64,000 nucleotides of DNA, from assembly GCF_000006405.1 (NCBI RefSeq), contig NW_003205427.1, positions 272,968-336,967 of the forward strand, read 5' to 3'. The position numbers and the translations under genes are program-made. Positions 36,894 to 47,660 of this stretch are shown piece by piece; within the stretch, counting starts at the first letter, position 1; each line of letters opens with the position of its first letter. The notes beneath the pieces are model-generated. The model was given only the letters and a program-made list of their open reading frames with translations. It was not told where the DNA came from and made no database searches. The stretch is from Perkinsus marinus ATCC 50983 (Eukaryota; Perkinsozoa; Perkinsida; Perkinsidae).

Positions 36894-37155
36894 TCACCCG
36901 CAGTGGTAATAAATAATAGCCGTAGCAGTTGCACAAACAATGGTCGTGACTGCTGCTGCTCTAGTGAATGGTGATGTCCGTGATGGTATGCTCAGCCAAG
37001 CACCTACAGTAGAGGTAGGGTAGGGTAGGGGTGGTGATGATGCGTATACCGTAGGATACGAGTAGCCCGAAGAGAAGGGTAGGGAGTACTCGTAGGAGGC
37101 CAATACCGTTGAGGAGGAGGCAGAAGAGAAGGAAGATTGTTTCTATAATGCCCAT
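36894..37155 (-). CDS. Small two-segment membrane protein
   Basis: ATG 37155 gives MGIIETIFLLFCLLLNGIGL, then LRVLPTLLFGLLVSYG. A 45-50 nt intron (GTATACGC...CTGTAG) joins to AWLSIPSRTSPFTRAAAVTT and IVCATATAIIYYHCG with a stop at 36894. The total is about 70 residues with two hydrophobic helices. The layout recalls Yos1/IER3IP1-type ER proteins, but the sequence similarity is too weak to name it. Confidence 0.45.
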
Positions 37156-37910
37156 AGTGTTAACACGGTAATGGCTGAGGCAAGTCGCATTGAAACGTTT
37201 ATCGGCGACCCTGCGAGGCAAAGGAGACGGCGCGGTAACGCATCCGCCCTTTTCCCAGTATTTTCCACACATGCGTCTTCTCCATTGCATGAAGGGAGTA
37301 TTATGGAGGACCTAAGCCCTCATGTAATCCTGTCCTGCTCTGTGGTTGGTCTAGCGTGTTCATATTCATTTCTACCAATACTCGAGGAGAAGTTCCATGT
37401 TTGAGATCATTGAGGAATAATAAGAAAGGGTAAGTTTGCAAGTGGGAATTATTTTCATCAACAACACGAGTTGAGGTGGTAAACGTCGTGGTGATGATGT
37501 TGATTTAATGACGACGCCTCGGACTTGCATCGGAACTCCTCGTCGGTAAATCTTGTGATAAGTGGGGACAGAGAAGAATTTAATATAGTGAACGCAGGAG
37601 GGAGGGAAGGGTCCTCGCCGTAATGATGGATGGACCTAAGCCTTATCAATTCACTCGGTAGTTTGCCTCCCGGCCCCGTCCATGCTTTGGTTGTGATGTT
37701 CTCTGGGGGAGTTGGAAGGTATATGGTCGTCTTCAGCAACAATCTGCCACGTCTGGAAAGTCGGAGCAGATGGTCATGCCAGCTGGTCTGAATAGTGAAG
37801 AGGGAGACTCTGGCAGAGGTGAAGTATAGGGATGACGATACGTGTCCTGTAAAAAAATCGACTTGCGTTGTTGTGGTATAATGCAGTGATCAGCATTACC
37901 TCCCGAGCTA

Positions 37911-39946
37911 ATGCCAACCCGAGGGACCTCACGAAGAGATCGTCACTACAGGAGTCCATCTCCTAGAGGGAGGTCGAGAGGCACTAGAGGCAGCAATAGA
38001 GACTCCTATTATCAAGAGGATCGTCATAGGGATGACCGAGGCAGGAGAGGTAGTTGTAGAGGGGAGGAAGACGTCCAACAGTTCATCGTTGGGTAGGTGG
38101 TGAAAGCCATAGAGGCCGGATGGCTAGTAGGTCACGGTCTCGATCACAGGACAAGGCCTCTCCTCCTCCTCCGGCTCCTCAAGAGGAGTTGCCTCCTGTT
38201 GATGATGGGTAGGATAGGGAGAGGACGGTGGTGGAGATATCGAGCCGTTCAGGTCTGACGGAGAGCTGCCATTCCCGTACAATCAGATGGGAAATAGTGG
38301 CGTTAGTGATGATGAGGATCCTCTGGGGTATGGGGACGATTCCCCAACCAGTGGCCCTGAGGGGACTAGTCAAGAGAAGGAAGGTAGAAGAAGAGGAGGA
38401 GGGAGGCTACTACTGCTGACGGAGGCACTATGCACGTCTAGGTTCGACTAAGGCGGAAGACAACACTCCGTGGTGGCAACGGTTCCATCCGGCTAAGCCT
38501 CCACCGCCGAAACAGGATGGTTTCAATGATGATGACATGGCAGCTCAATTTGGGTAGGGAGGAGTGTTGAGGAGAGAAGGTGGGATGCAGGGTGTAGGTA
38601 CGGAGACGATGACGATGATCTTACTGCGGCATTTGGGGGAGGGGCACCTTCCACAGGACCGACCACAGCTACAGCAGCTTGGGGGAGTGCGCAGTACGAA
38701 GAGGGCGGAGACGGGGCTTGACCATTTCGCTGCGTCTGGTAGATACGCTGGACAGCAGGCCTGGGGTCAGCAGCTCCCAACAGGGCAGCCGGGCAATCCA
38801 ACGTAAGAGGGTCGAGAAGTGTAGGATTGGTATGGTCGTATGTGGCAGGTTCCAACCTCGGCAAATGAATGCTCCCTTGCCACCGCAGTTCCCTCCACCC
38901 CCACCAGTGGCTGGTAGTAGCAGTAGTATTGTGTCTATCGATCCACGTGGACATCATTCAGGTGCAGGAGGGTATGGCCAGCAGCCTCCACCACCTCCTC
39001 CGAGAGCACCACCACCCAGCACACTGGTAGGGGTAATTTCGTGGCGCGTGACGGTTGGTTAAGTGGTGTTGGTCAGATACTTAGTAATATTCCTGCCGAT
39101 GTATCCTTACCGGCTTTATTCCAGCATTGCCAGAAATACGGGTGAGGCGGGGAGGAAGCATAGGTGGTGGTGATATGTTGATTTTAGGGAAGTGAGTGGA
39201 GTTCACTGCAAGCTGGAGGAGGGCAATGCTACGGTGGAATTCACGTAATACTACAGTTGTTAGTTGAAGTGGAGTTGGGAATTGTCATTGGTGTGGTATG
39301 TCAGTAATCGGCAATCGGCAATAGCGATGATGGCCGAGCCCGTTTTGGGTCATCCTGAGATACAGGTGGGGGGGGAGATGGGAGAAGTGTAGTTGCTGGG
39401 ATTCGAACCTGGGTTAGGTAAAGTGGCAAGTGACGAACCTACCGGCTGGATCACCGTCGGCGATGCCTCAGATGGGAGGAGCTGCAAGTAGGCATATATG
39501 TATCTTAGATGGATTCGAGAGTGGTGACTGACAGTTGCTTCGTCTCCGGGAGGTGGAAGGCCAGGTGGACGAGGAGGAGGGTATCGTGAGGGTGGAGGAA
39601 AGGGTAGTAGTAGAGGACGACGCTGGTAGGGTGGGTTGAGTTTATATTGGTGCAGGTTTCCGACAACAACAGCAGCAACCTCGACACGCAGGTAATTTAG
39701 TATTGGAAAATGCTGAGCATCAGCATCAACGAGCGGTAGGTGGTGGCGGTGTTGGGATGATTAGAGTTTGAGATGGTAATGGGTAGGCGAGGGAGGCGAA
39801 GCAAGCACAGGAGATGCAACGTGTGGCGGTGTTATCGAGGATGTCGGAGACTGTCAAGCAGCTACTATCGAAGTTAACGGATGAAAAGTAGTACAGGGTG
39901 GCAGCTTGTTGTTGTCGTTGTTGTTGTTATTATTGTTATTGTTGTT

Positions 39947-40002
<56 letters not shown>

Positions 40003-41046
40003 CGTTGTTGTCGTTGTTGTTGCTGTTGTCGTTGTTGCTGTTGCTATTGTTGTTGTTGTTGTTGTTGTTGGGTAGTTTGATTCACCGAGTTAGATTTGGT
40101 CCTAAAATAAGCGTACCGAGATGGCGGTCTTGAGGGAGTCATTTGTGTTAGGACATCAGAGACTCAGAAGGAAATGTATAAGAAGATGCTAGGTGAGTAG
40201 AGGTCGTGGGTTCGAATCCCAGGGAGGCTATTTTTTGGCCGATTAATTGGCAGTCATGTGTTGCTTCAGAGAAGGTGAAGGAACAGATGCATGCACTATC
40301 GGAAGATATGCAGAAGGAGAAAGCGGAGAAGGCTAAGGTATCAGGGGGAGGCTCCGGGATCGAATCTTGGTAGAGACATTTCTCGACCTTCCGTAGGCTC
40401 GAGATGCAGCGATTCGGGCACGGTATGCGGGTATGCAAGCACTTCAGAAGAATCAGTCCAAGGAGGTGGTGTTGACTTGCTAATCTTGCATTTCCTCAAC
40501 GCATTTTAGTCCCAAGACCGAATGACGTTGGATAATCGGCCGAGAGCAGTGCTGTTGGAGGAGATGGACTCGGATTTCGATTCGGTTCCAGTGGTCATGG
40601 AATATTTCAGGGTAAGTTGGGGGAGAAATGGTATGAGTTTTCACGTGGTACGTAGGTCCTGGATGTAAAGGGTGTTCGGGACTTCATATGGAGGGAGGAT
40701 AGCTGTATCGTGCGCTTCGAGAGCCGATGGGCTGCTGAAGAGTTCGTTAAGCAATCGACTAAATTCCCTTTTAAATGGTAGTAATAGTAGCAGAATTTTG
40801 TGGCGCGCGACAAATTTTGAGGCATGGAAGATTGTAGGAGTGTCGCGTTATAAAGCTCTCATGAGCGCCCCTGTAGGGCTGAACGGCCGAAAGGGCTGCT
40901 ATGGTAGGACGTACTTGATGTGATCGACTGTTTTCAGTTCCTATCTAGCGAACGAGACAGCGGATGCAGCGGCTAAGGTGACGGAGCCAATGCAGCCTCT
41001 TCCTCCTGGTGCTGGTGCAGTGATTGGCGCCGAGGTAGGGATGTGA
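37911..41046 (+). CDS. RBM26/27-like RNA-binding protein with two RRMs
   Basis: RBM26/27 proteins bind nuclear RNA and the exosome-adaptor machinery. The N-terminal exon is RS-rich (SRRDRHYRSPSPRGRSRG), followed by low-complexity exons (ATAAWGSAQYEEGG, QQPPPPPPRAPPPSTL). RRM1 is split over exons: VGQILSNIPADVSLPALFQH, EVSGVHCKLEEGNATVEF, then SAIAMMAEPVLGHPEIQ. A coiled stretch follows (MQRVAVLSRMSETVKQLLSK, EKVKEQMHALSEDMQKEKAE, AAIRARYAGMQALQKNQSKE). RRM2 reads RPRAVLLEEMDSDFDSVPVV, YFRVLDVKGVRDFIW and SCIVRFESRWAAEEFV. The gene ends ETADAAAKVTEPMQPLPP ... AEVGM at TGA 41044-41046. Three introns (39366, 40193, 40338) carry T-arm-like cores, and another holds a long GTT repeat. The PWI and CCCH parts expected upstream were not found, so the 5' end is open. 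Confidence 0.6.
39366..39471 (+). mobile_element. Introner-like intron with near-full tRNA-like sequence
   Basis: A 106-nt intron of the RBM26/27-like gene. In reverse complement it contains an A-box-like TGATCCAGCCGGTAGG and, about 45 nt on, a B-box GGTTCGAATCCC. It is the most tRNA-like copy, though the acceptor arms do not pair. Confidence 0.6.
39905..40073 (+). repeat. (GTT)n-rich imperfect microsatellite in an intron
   Basis: About 55 TTG/GTT units with TTA, TCG, GCT interruptions, between exons ending QLLSKLTDEK and starting TSETQKEMYKKML. Reading it as poly-Val, poly-Cys or poly-Leu is not believable. Confidence 0.9.
40193..40269 (+). mobile_element. Introner-like intron, sense T-arm core
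   Basis: A 77-nt intron opening GTGAGTAGAGGTCGTGGG, with core GGGTTCGAATCCCAGGGAGG, then CTATTTTTT and CTTCAG. It separates EMYKKML from EKVKEQMHALS. Confidence 0.65.
40338..40396 (+). mobile_element. Introner-like intron, sense T-arm core (second in a row)
   Basis: A 59-nt intron: GTATCAGGGGGAGGCTCC, GGGATCGAATCTTGG, then GAGACATTTCTCG and CCGTAG. It separates KEKAEKAK from ARDAAIRARYA, only one 68-bp exon after the previous copy. Confidence 0.6.
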
Positions 41047-41549
41047 GGCGGGTTTGGGTGGCGATGGTTAAGTTAGGTCCCTGAGGATGATGAACAGCCT
41101 GTTGGACAAGTTGCTGATGGGGAAGGGAAGCAACCGGTGGTGGTGGTGGAGGAGGAGGAAGTGGAGGTGATGGAGGTTGGAGAAGAAGAGGATAGACCAG
41201 TAATAGTACCGATGGTGTGGGGGTAAGGCGACTAGTGCTATTGGTAGGAGCATCCTGGAGTGTATGCGGAGTAGTGCTGAAGACGTAGTTCATCATCACC
41301 ATAATCGTCATCAGAATCGTATCTGATATCCTTTCTAGTCCCCACAGCTTGTCGTGTTGGAGGGTTGTTACAATGAAGGGGAGCTGCGGTAGGTTGTCGT
41401 GTTCGGTGGGGTTGAGGGTAGAGCTGATAGATGAGTTTGTTATGAAGCAGGGCTGCGATGCTGGCCTGTAGCTATCGAGGTCGCTAGTGTGCTCGGCCAT
41501 AGCATCCATATTGTTCCGTATAATCAGATGCAGTAGTAGCTTTATACAT

Positions 41550-43484
41550 ATGGGGGAGCGGCTCGAAGACTTCTCGCGGGAGGTGGAGTCCATTGTGGGG
41601 TTGTGCGCTGAGGGGAAGTATTCGGAAGGGTGGAAGAGGCTGCTAGCTTTGGAAGAAATGCCCCAGGCGCGGTTCGAACCTGTGCGGGTTAGGTTACGGC
41701 AGGTCCGGGAGCGGCTCCATGAGGAGAGCGTGAACGAGTGGCACGTTCGAATGCTGAATGATGGTGCTAGAAATGTGGCCTACAAGAAGGCGATAGCAGA
41801 GGCGATGCGGGATAAGGAAGGTCAAATCGATCGAGTGATCGATGTGGGTTGCGGTACTGGAATTCTCAGCTACTACCTGGCGGAGTGTGCTCCAAAGGGA
41901 ACTGAGATCACTGCATGCGACTGCAGTTGGGCGCTTTGTGAGGTGGCGAGGCGAGCGTGCGGTCCTCGAGTGAAGGTTATACAGGCAGACTCGGCTGACT
42001 TGGTGTTGGAGGCACCAGCGGATATGGTCGTGGCTGAGCTGATGGACTGTGCATTGTTGGGGGAAGGGTTCCTGGATGTCGTGAGGGATCTGAGGAGGCG
42101 GGGGCAGGTGAAGGAGGAAGCGCTGGTGATACCGGAGCGTGGTACAGTGTATGGCTGTGTGGTCGAGTCTGATGTTATACGAGAAAGGAACCTCTATGTG
42201 GGGGAGAATGTTCGTCTGGAGGATGGGTATGGGAGCATACATGGTCGGGGAGGATTCCAGTACAGGGCGTTGACGAATACCTTCAGAGTATGCTCAGCTG
42301 ATTTCGGCAGTGGGCAGGTTGGGGGCCTTGGGGTTAGGGAGGTGGAGGTTAGGGAAGGAGGGGAGTGTGCATGCGTGCTGGTGTGGTGGGAAGCGACCTT
42401 GTATGGCGATATCAGAATTAATAGTGTCAAGGACTGCGACTGGGACTATGCGGTGTTCCCATGCCCTCGTAGGAAGGTGGAGGAGGGGGAGACTATCAGA
42501 GTAAGGGTGGCGTATGAGGAGTCTAAGCTGACTGTGGAGTTTGATGGCTCGTATGCTGTGGATGCTACTGAGGCGTCTGAGTTCGATATTATGACTGCTA
42601 GTAGTATTCGGAAAAGGGGATGCTCTGGGTATCGATCCGGAGACCTCTCGAGAGGAGGCCTGGTGCTTGATCTCACTGGAGTAGGTCACTCGATTGCCCC
42701 TTATCTGCTTGCTGAGGGATTCTCCGGATCATTACTATCATGGATGCCGAGAGAAGGCGATGGTCTGTGGTCGCTATTGAGAGATCAGCTCGTACACTTC
42801 CGCATATCGCCGGAGGACTTCGCCAAGCATGTGTGTGTAGTTGAGGCCAACTCCCAACGCGAGTTCGTTGAGGAGATTCAATTCCGTGGACTCCTGTCGG
42901 GCCGCCCTCTAGAGAGGGTCATCTTCCAACCGGTCCTACCTTGGGGGGAAGTCGACCCTGAGTCGTGGGAGATCGTAACGTCGTTGAGAGATGAAGTGGC
43001 TATCACTCCATCGCAGGTCATCTCTTGCAAGGGGTGTTGGACGGGAAGTGCTGCAGTTAGGACGGCGACAGTGGTGGAGGAGAGGAGTGTGCCTGAGACC
43101 ATCAGGGAAGAGGTCAATCGAGGCGAACTACTCAGAGTAGATATGTTGAAGGACTTCCCGCTGGAAGATCTCCAGATGATAGGGGAGGCCGTGCCTCTAT
43201 TCGGTGTCGATGTTGTTAGTGGTGAAGTATCTATGAGTTGTTGTTCAACGCGGGAGGGAGGTGGTTTTACATTCGGTAGCATCCCGGTTCGAATCCCAGA
43301 GGGAGCAACCGGTCTGGTCTTACAATACACCCCATCCCCTTTACCCGTTACTGGCCGCTGTGTGATCCCATGTAGAGGGGAGGGCGGAGGATCAGCGGAA
43401 ATCAGAGTAGCATGGGCCTCTCAACCGACTCCCACCGGTATGCTGTGGGTTGAAATCGTCGACAGCAATCCTGAGCATGTATGA
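41550..43484 (+). CDS. Protein arginine methyltransferase, PRMT7/9-like
   Basis: PRMTs transfer methyl groups from S-adenosylmethionine to arginine. ATG 41550 (MGERLEDFSREVESIVG) opens 644 codons without a stop. An N-terminal helical, TPR-like stretch precedes NEWHVRMLNDGARNVAYKKA, whose WHxxMLND...YxxAI pattern is typical of PRMT7/PRMT9. The SAM motif is VIDVGCGTGILSYYLAE; the double-E loop region reads ADMVVAELMDCALLGEGFLD; ALVIPERGTVYGCVVES is the post-loop strand. The C-terminal half is a diverged repeat of the catalytic fold, as in PRMT7/9. Unlike its neighbours the gene has no obvious intron, but two in-frame stretches (42601-42654, 43261-43305) resemble introner introns. An upstream in-frame ATG at 41487 is possible but gives an unconvincing extension. 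Confidence 0.8.
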   Translation: MGERLEDFSREVESIVGLCAEGKYSEGWKRLLALEEMPQARFEPVRVRLRQVRERLHEESVNEWHVRMLNDGARNVAYKKAIAEAMRDKEGQIDRVIDVGCGTGILSYYLAECAPKGTEITACDCSWALCEVARRACGPRVKVIQADSADLVLEAPADMVVAELMDCALLGEGFLDVVRDLRRRGQVKEEALVIPERGTVYGCVVESDVIRERNLYVGENVRLEDGYGSIHGRGGFQYRALTNTFRVCSADFGSGQVGGLGVREVEVREGGECACVLVWWEATLYGDIRINSVKDCDWDYAVFPCPRRKVEEGETIRVRVAYEESKLTVEFDGSYAVDATEASEFDIMTASSIRKRGCSGYRSGDLSRGGLVLDLTGVGHSIAPYLLAEGFSGSLLSWMPREGDGLWSLLRDQLVHFRISPEDFAKHVCVVEANSQREFVEEIQFRGLLSGRPLERVIFQPVLPWGEVDPESWEIVTSLRDEVAITPSQVISCKGCWTGSAAVRTATVVEERSVPETIREEVNRGELLRVDMLKDFPLEDLQMIGEAVPLFGVDVVSGEVSMSCCSTREGGGFTFGSIPVRIPEGATGLVLQYTPSPLPVTGRCVIPCRGEGGGSAEIRVAWASQPTPTGMLWVEIVDSNPEHV

Positions 43485-43743
43485 TTCTCGGAGTTTGGTA
43501 CGCTTGGCAGAGGAGGTCCGAGTGGGGTCGTTGTGTATCGACTGGGGATGATTTCGCGAGTTCAATCCTCCAGTTGTGTTGTGATGATGATCATCCTCTT
43601 GGCGTTCCTGATCGTTGGCTCGTCGGTCTATTGAGAGCTCCTTCTAGTGTTTTGTATTATTCCCTCCTCCTCCTCCTCCTATGCGGCGGTCATTTTATTT
43701 CTTGACCGTTGCTATCTCCTGCCGTTTTGCATTGGTCTCGGGT

Positions 43744-44169
43744 ATGGCTAAGCCGAGGACAGTAGCAGCCTCGCCAGGCCCCCTGAGCAGGAGAGGGTCA
43801 TGAAGGAGGACTAGTCGATGTCAGGTTGGTATGTTGGAGGGGTCAGGGGCTCCTTGGGCTGGCTGGTAATCAAATGGCATACAAACGAGAGTAATGACAT
43901 ACGATGAGCGGCCAATACTAGTATCGTTTCTTTACTCCGGCAGTTGTTGTCGTTCATAACCTCAATCGTCTGGGTGGTCGTCTGGGAAACTTGTCACGTG
44001 GTGTATTTCTACTTGAATCTGCTGAATATATTTTGTCCGTATCGGCCTTGAAAACGCTTCGGTGGCCTTCGAGCCTGCTGTAGGACCACGGTTGGTAGCC
44101 TTAGTAGAAGCGTTGTTGGAGGAGGGGAGGGTATCCCTCCGTCGCCTCAAGACGCCCATGAAGGAGTAG
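43744..44169 (+). CDS. Possible small protein
   Basis: ATG 43744 gives MAKPRTVAASPGPLS, and a later exon reads GLENASVAFEPAVGPRLVAL, VEALLEEGRVSLRRLKTPMK, with TAG at 44167-44169. An antisense frame (MGVLRRRRDTLPSSNN) covers the second exon. The helical C-terminal exon looks coding; joining to the ATG is a guess. It might also be a terminal exon of the upstream PRMT gene. Confidence 0.3.
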
Positions 44170-44200
44170 TGGGTACAGCTTGCTTTTATCGTTATAACGG

Positions 44201-46889
44201 ATGCATTTATCCCTTCGACCCGGCGGGGTATCTCTGCTGCACCTTCACATCATCCCTAGCCGCCGAGGCGTCCCTCCTCTGGATGTCATACAGACTCGCA
44301 GTTTTGCGGGGGTGCAGGGGACCATGGGCTCCTATGCTAAAGCGTTCCGGTGGGGCTCACAGAGGAAAAAGGGACGCTGGTGAGTTTATGGCACCTTCCA
44401 CTTTGGCCACCCATCGAGAGGCACACACACGTGGTTAGGTATTATCGCTATCATAAACCACTTGGTCACGGCAATTGGCAGAAATACATTGAACGATACG
44501 AGACCCCGAGGGAGCTCGAGTCGAGGCAGAGGCTGGTCTTTTCTACCAGGGCAGATTATAGGACGTAGTGTCAGCTGAGTGGGAGAGCTCCTTCACTAAT
44601 TATAGAAGTTTGCACACGACTTGGGGTAGGAGTGTATAAGGAATTTCCAGAATCTCCTCGAATTTTCGAATTGTCACCAACACATGTAGTTGGCCATTTG
44701 CATATCCCCCTTCCATCGGAGTTGGGGTAGATACAAGCAGGCAATCAGTTGGCAGTGGAAGCTCCCAAAGGCTATTGCAGAGGCGACTACAGTGGATGAG
44801 GTGTGGTAGTGCAGTGAGAGGGGTCTCCATCCTGGGGGCAGGTCCTAGATGCATGGATGCTGTATCGACATCGACAGTTTAAGCAACATCATCATTTCTT
44901 CAAGGTCTTGCAGAGGCTCGTGGAGGTGACTATTTCAATTACTCTGTCTACTGCTACTTTTCGGCGTGGTTTAGGTACAGAGTAAAAGTGGTCACGTCAA
45001 CCCGAGCGACTGGAGACTAGCGTTTATCACGAAGAAAGTGATTTTTTCACTCACCGTTTTAGCTGAGTATCTCCACGTTCAGTTGCGAGGACGAACGCAG
45101 CAGTTAGTGAACACCCCACGCTTAGCGAGGCTGTACTCCCGGCTGGGCTCTGGTGACGGCATGTGGTTTATGGTGGAGAAGTGCACTCGATACCTCTCGA
45201 GAGAATACATGCTAGCCAGGTTGGAGGCATCATCTACCTTCGTCCCTATTCCTAACATCAGGTATAAGCCTTATCAGCTGGTCTGGATAGCAGACGCCTG
45301 GGGAGCCTGTCGGTTGCGGGATACCTTCTTATTCGGGAGGCTGGCACGGTATAGTGGTATTCGGTGGCGGCCCACATGTCAGGCCCCTGGCAGGTACTTG
45401 TCTCGAGTGGTACCTCAACTGACCTCTGACCAGCTTCTGACGGTAATGGAAGCCTATGGGAGGTGCGAGGTCACCCACGCTGCGTTGATGGGGAGGATCC
45501 TCAACGAGGTCCTCAAGCGGAAGCTCTCAGTACTAAGCCGTCTTTGCTCGTCACCATCACCTTCTCTAGGTACAGCAGTACGCTAGGATGGCCGCTGCTT
45601 TGGGTCTCTTACGAGTTCAGGATTATACAGCCCTGGAAATGGCCGCTCATGCTGCCGTTAATGCAATAAACGCTGGAGTCGGGTGGGACGGTCGGCCCAG
45701 CGGTCTCTCCCTCGTCAGTTTACCCGACCTAGGTACACTACGACAGATTTGGTCACCATAGCAGAGGCTCACTCCAAGCTGAAAGTGAACGACACGAAGC
45801 TGTTTCAAAACGTAATAGCCGCTATCTTGGTCTAGGCTACCCCGCTCCTGTTGCAGCTGCTGGTCCACGCTAGGGACCATGGCTATGACTGGTCCCCCTT
45901 CAACCTAGCTAGACTAGGCCAGTGTACGGCCCCTGTGGTGGCTAGTGACAAGAAGGCGTAGGATAGGGAAGGGTGACGTATGGTAGGGTTCATCAGGTTC
46001 GTCGCTATGCTCGATGACCTCGTAACGTATGTACCAGTAATGCAGTCATTGGAAGAAATAACAGCAGCGGCTGATTTCGCATATCTTCATCGACAGTAAG
46101 GAAGGCCCTTGGTTTTCATCCCTACATTACGGGCATTTAGAGATGGCTGTAGGTACCATCCCCAGTCTACTGATGGCAACATATTGTGCGGAAGGCTCGT
46201 GGAAAAGCTGTCAGCAAGGATAGTCGATTTGAAAAATCCATCGACAAAGTCGTTCGTGTTGCCGCTTTTCCTTTGTCATCGTGGCTTCTCACAGGTTCAA
46301 CATATCTCAACTCGTTCGCTGCTTGATGCGGTTTGGCGAGTTCGATCAGAAGGTGTGGTTTGCCATATTAAAGCTGTCGTATAAGGCCTCTGAGTGGAGT
46401 GAGGCGAAGGAGCTTGTAAGTCTGTATGATTACCATGCATTATACTACAGAGCTACAGAGAGCGTCAAGGCTCTTATCAACCCTTCTGGTATCGTGCTTC
46501 GGCTGTGTGTTGCCCAGCGAAATATAACTTGTGCATGCTGTCTTTAATGGGTGCCCGCGGGCCTTCGAGCTATCCTGATTACCTCAGCTCTCCTTTTCCT
46601 ACTGCCTCTCTCGATTGAAGCCGCAACTGGCAAAGGAGTTACCGATGAGGACGGTAGCGATGGCCCAGGCTGAATGGTGCCTCAAGCGGAAGGAGGAGTT
46701 TGCCCCGTGAGCATCTTCGGTAGCTGCTGTCTGGATATGCATTTACCGCTGTTCAGATACGAGTGGGATCGGATAAAGTCATGGTTGAGGTCTAAGAATG
46801 GCTATCATTGTGGACGGAGGTATGCGGTTGAGATGTCACAGTATAAAAAACTGACTAGAGGTCCCAAGCTGAGGCTCACCGCTGCATGA
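44201..46889 (+). CDS. Helical-repeat protein, probably mitochondrial
   Basis: ATG 44201 gives an Arg-rich, acid-free leader (MHLSLRPGGVSLLHLHIIPS, RRGVPPL) consistent with organelle import. Exons then read GSYAKAFRWGSQRKKGRW, YYRYHKPLGHGNWQKYIER, YQLVWIADAWGACRLRDTFL, LTSDQLLTVMEAYGRCEVTH, AEAHSKLKVNDTKLFQNVIA, FNISQLVRCLMRFGEFDQKV and SEWSEAKELVSLYD. These 30-40 residue helical units resemble the repeats of RAP/FASTK-type RNA-binding proteins, though I find no RAP domain. The last exon (DRIKSWLRSKNGYHCGRRYA) ends GPKLRLTAA at TGA 46887-46889. MITE copy I lies between early exons. A mitochondrial RNA-processing or translation factor is my inference. Confidence 0.5.
44572..44716 (+). mobile_element. 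MITE-like element, copy I (5'-truncated)
   Basis: Starts within the family at CAGCTGAG, keeps CTTCACTAATTATAGAAG and CCAACACATGTAGTTGGCC, and ends in CATATCCCCCTTCC. It is probably intronic. Confidence 0.7.
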
Positions 46890-47170
46890 TGTGTTCTTGT
46901 GATGATGACCCATGACAGTGTGACTGACCGTTTCGGAATTTCACGCGTTTGTTGAGTTCCTGTCACGAAATGTACTGCTTGACTGTTCAAGTCGATGTAC
47001 TATTGGGAGGCTCTCTTCTGATCTTTTCATCTTTGTACTTCTCGAACGAGAGCTATTCAAGGAACTCAAAAAGCGAACGAGGTTTCACCACTATCCGACA
47101 ATATTGTCAAACATAATATCGTTGTGACTGCTAACTGTAAGTAAACGACGGTAAATAATCGTCGTCTGGA

Positions 47171-47453
47171 ATGACGCACTCTGCTATGCTCCATGGAGCT
47201 TCTGAGCTGGAGATGACAGATGGGTTGAGGCTTATGGTGAGGTGAGTTGCTAAATTACTTTATGGAATTTCCGAATAGCAGACGTTATGTGGGTTACTCT
47301 TATTACAAGAGCATTATAGGTGCCACTCATGTAATGTTGTGTGGAAGAGCAGATAGACCGCAGCGACATTGTAGGCTACATATCGCTACATATCGGATGA
47401 CACCGACTGTGCCACAATTTGTAGCACGATCGATATCATCCCATACAGTGTAG
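47171..47453 (+). CDS. Possible small protein, two exons
   Basis: ATG 47171 (MTHSAMLHGASELEMTDGLR) runs to a GTGAGG donor; after a short intron ending AATAGCAG the frame is RRYVGYSYYKSIIGATHVML, CGRADRPQRH. No domain recognised. The stretch 46890-47170 upstream holds nothing I can identify. Confidence 0.3.
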
Positions 47454-47589
47454 GTATGCAGTGAATAATACCCCGCTTTCATCACCACTGTTGCGTCGAC
47501 AGTGCGGAACGGAAATATATACGTGACATTCAGAATCGTTATGCAGCTACTCCGCAGCAATCTTATACGAATACTCTAGAAAAGCATCG

Positions 47590-47660
47590 GGCGTGTGGTG
47601 TAGTGGTATCACGTCTGCTTTGCATGCAGAAGGCCCCGAGTTCAAACCTCGGCACGTCCA
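47590..47660 (+). tRNA. tRNA-Ala (TGC)
   Basis: Acceptor arms GGGCGTG and CACGTCC pair with one G-U; anticodon arm TCTGC-TTTGCAT-GCAGA gives TGC; T-arm CCGAG-TTCAAAC-CTCGG. Discriminator A. It lies in the 750-bp space between the small ORF at 47.2-47.45 kb and UTP4, which otherwise looks non-coding. Confidence 0.95.

Noticed and set aside
39881-40133. Three overlapping plus-strand frames of poly-Val, poly-Cys and poly-Leu
   Set aside because: Repeat artefacts of the intronic (GTT)n tract.
40105-40240. A Leu/Ser-type tRNA starting at ACCGAGATGG and ending at the T-arm at 40210
   Set aside because: Acceptor and anticodon arms do not fold, and the segment spans an RBM26-like exon (TSETQKEMYKKML). 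The T-arm belongs to the introner-like intron.
43495-43580. A tRNA-like string (GGTCCGAGTGG ... GAGTTCAATCC) after the PRMT stop
   Set aside because: A- and B-box-like words are present but no acceptor stem forms. It could be an intergenic relative of the introner core; too weak to call.
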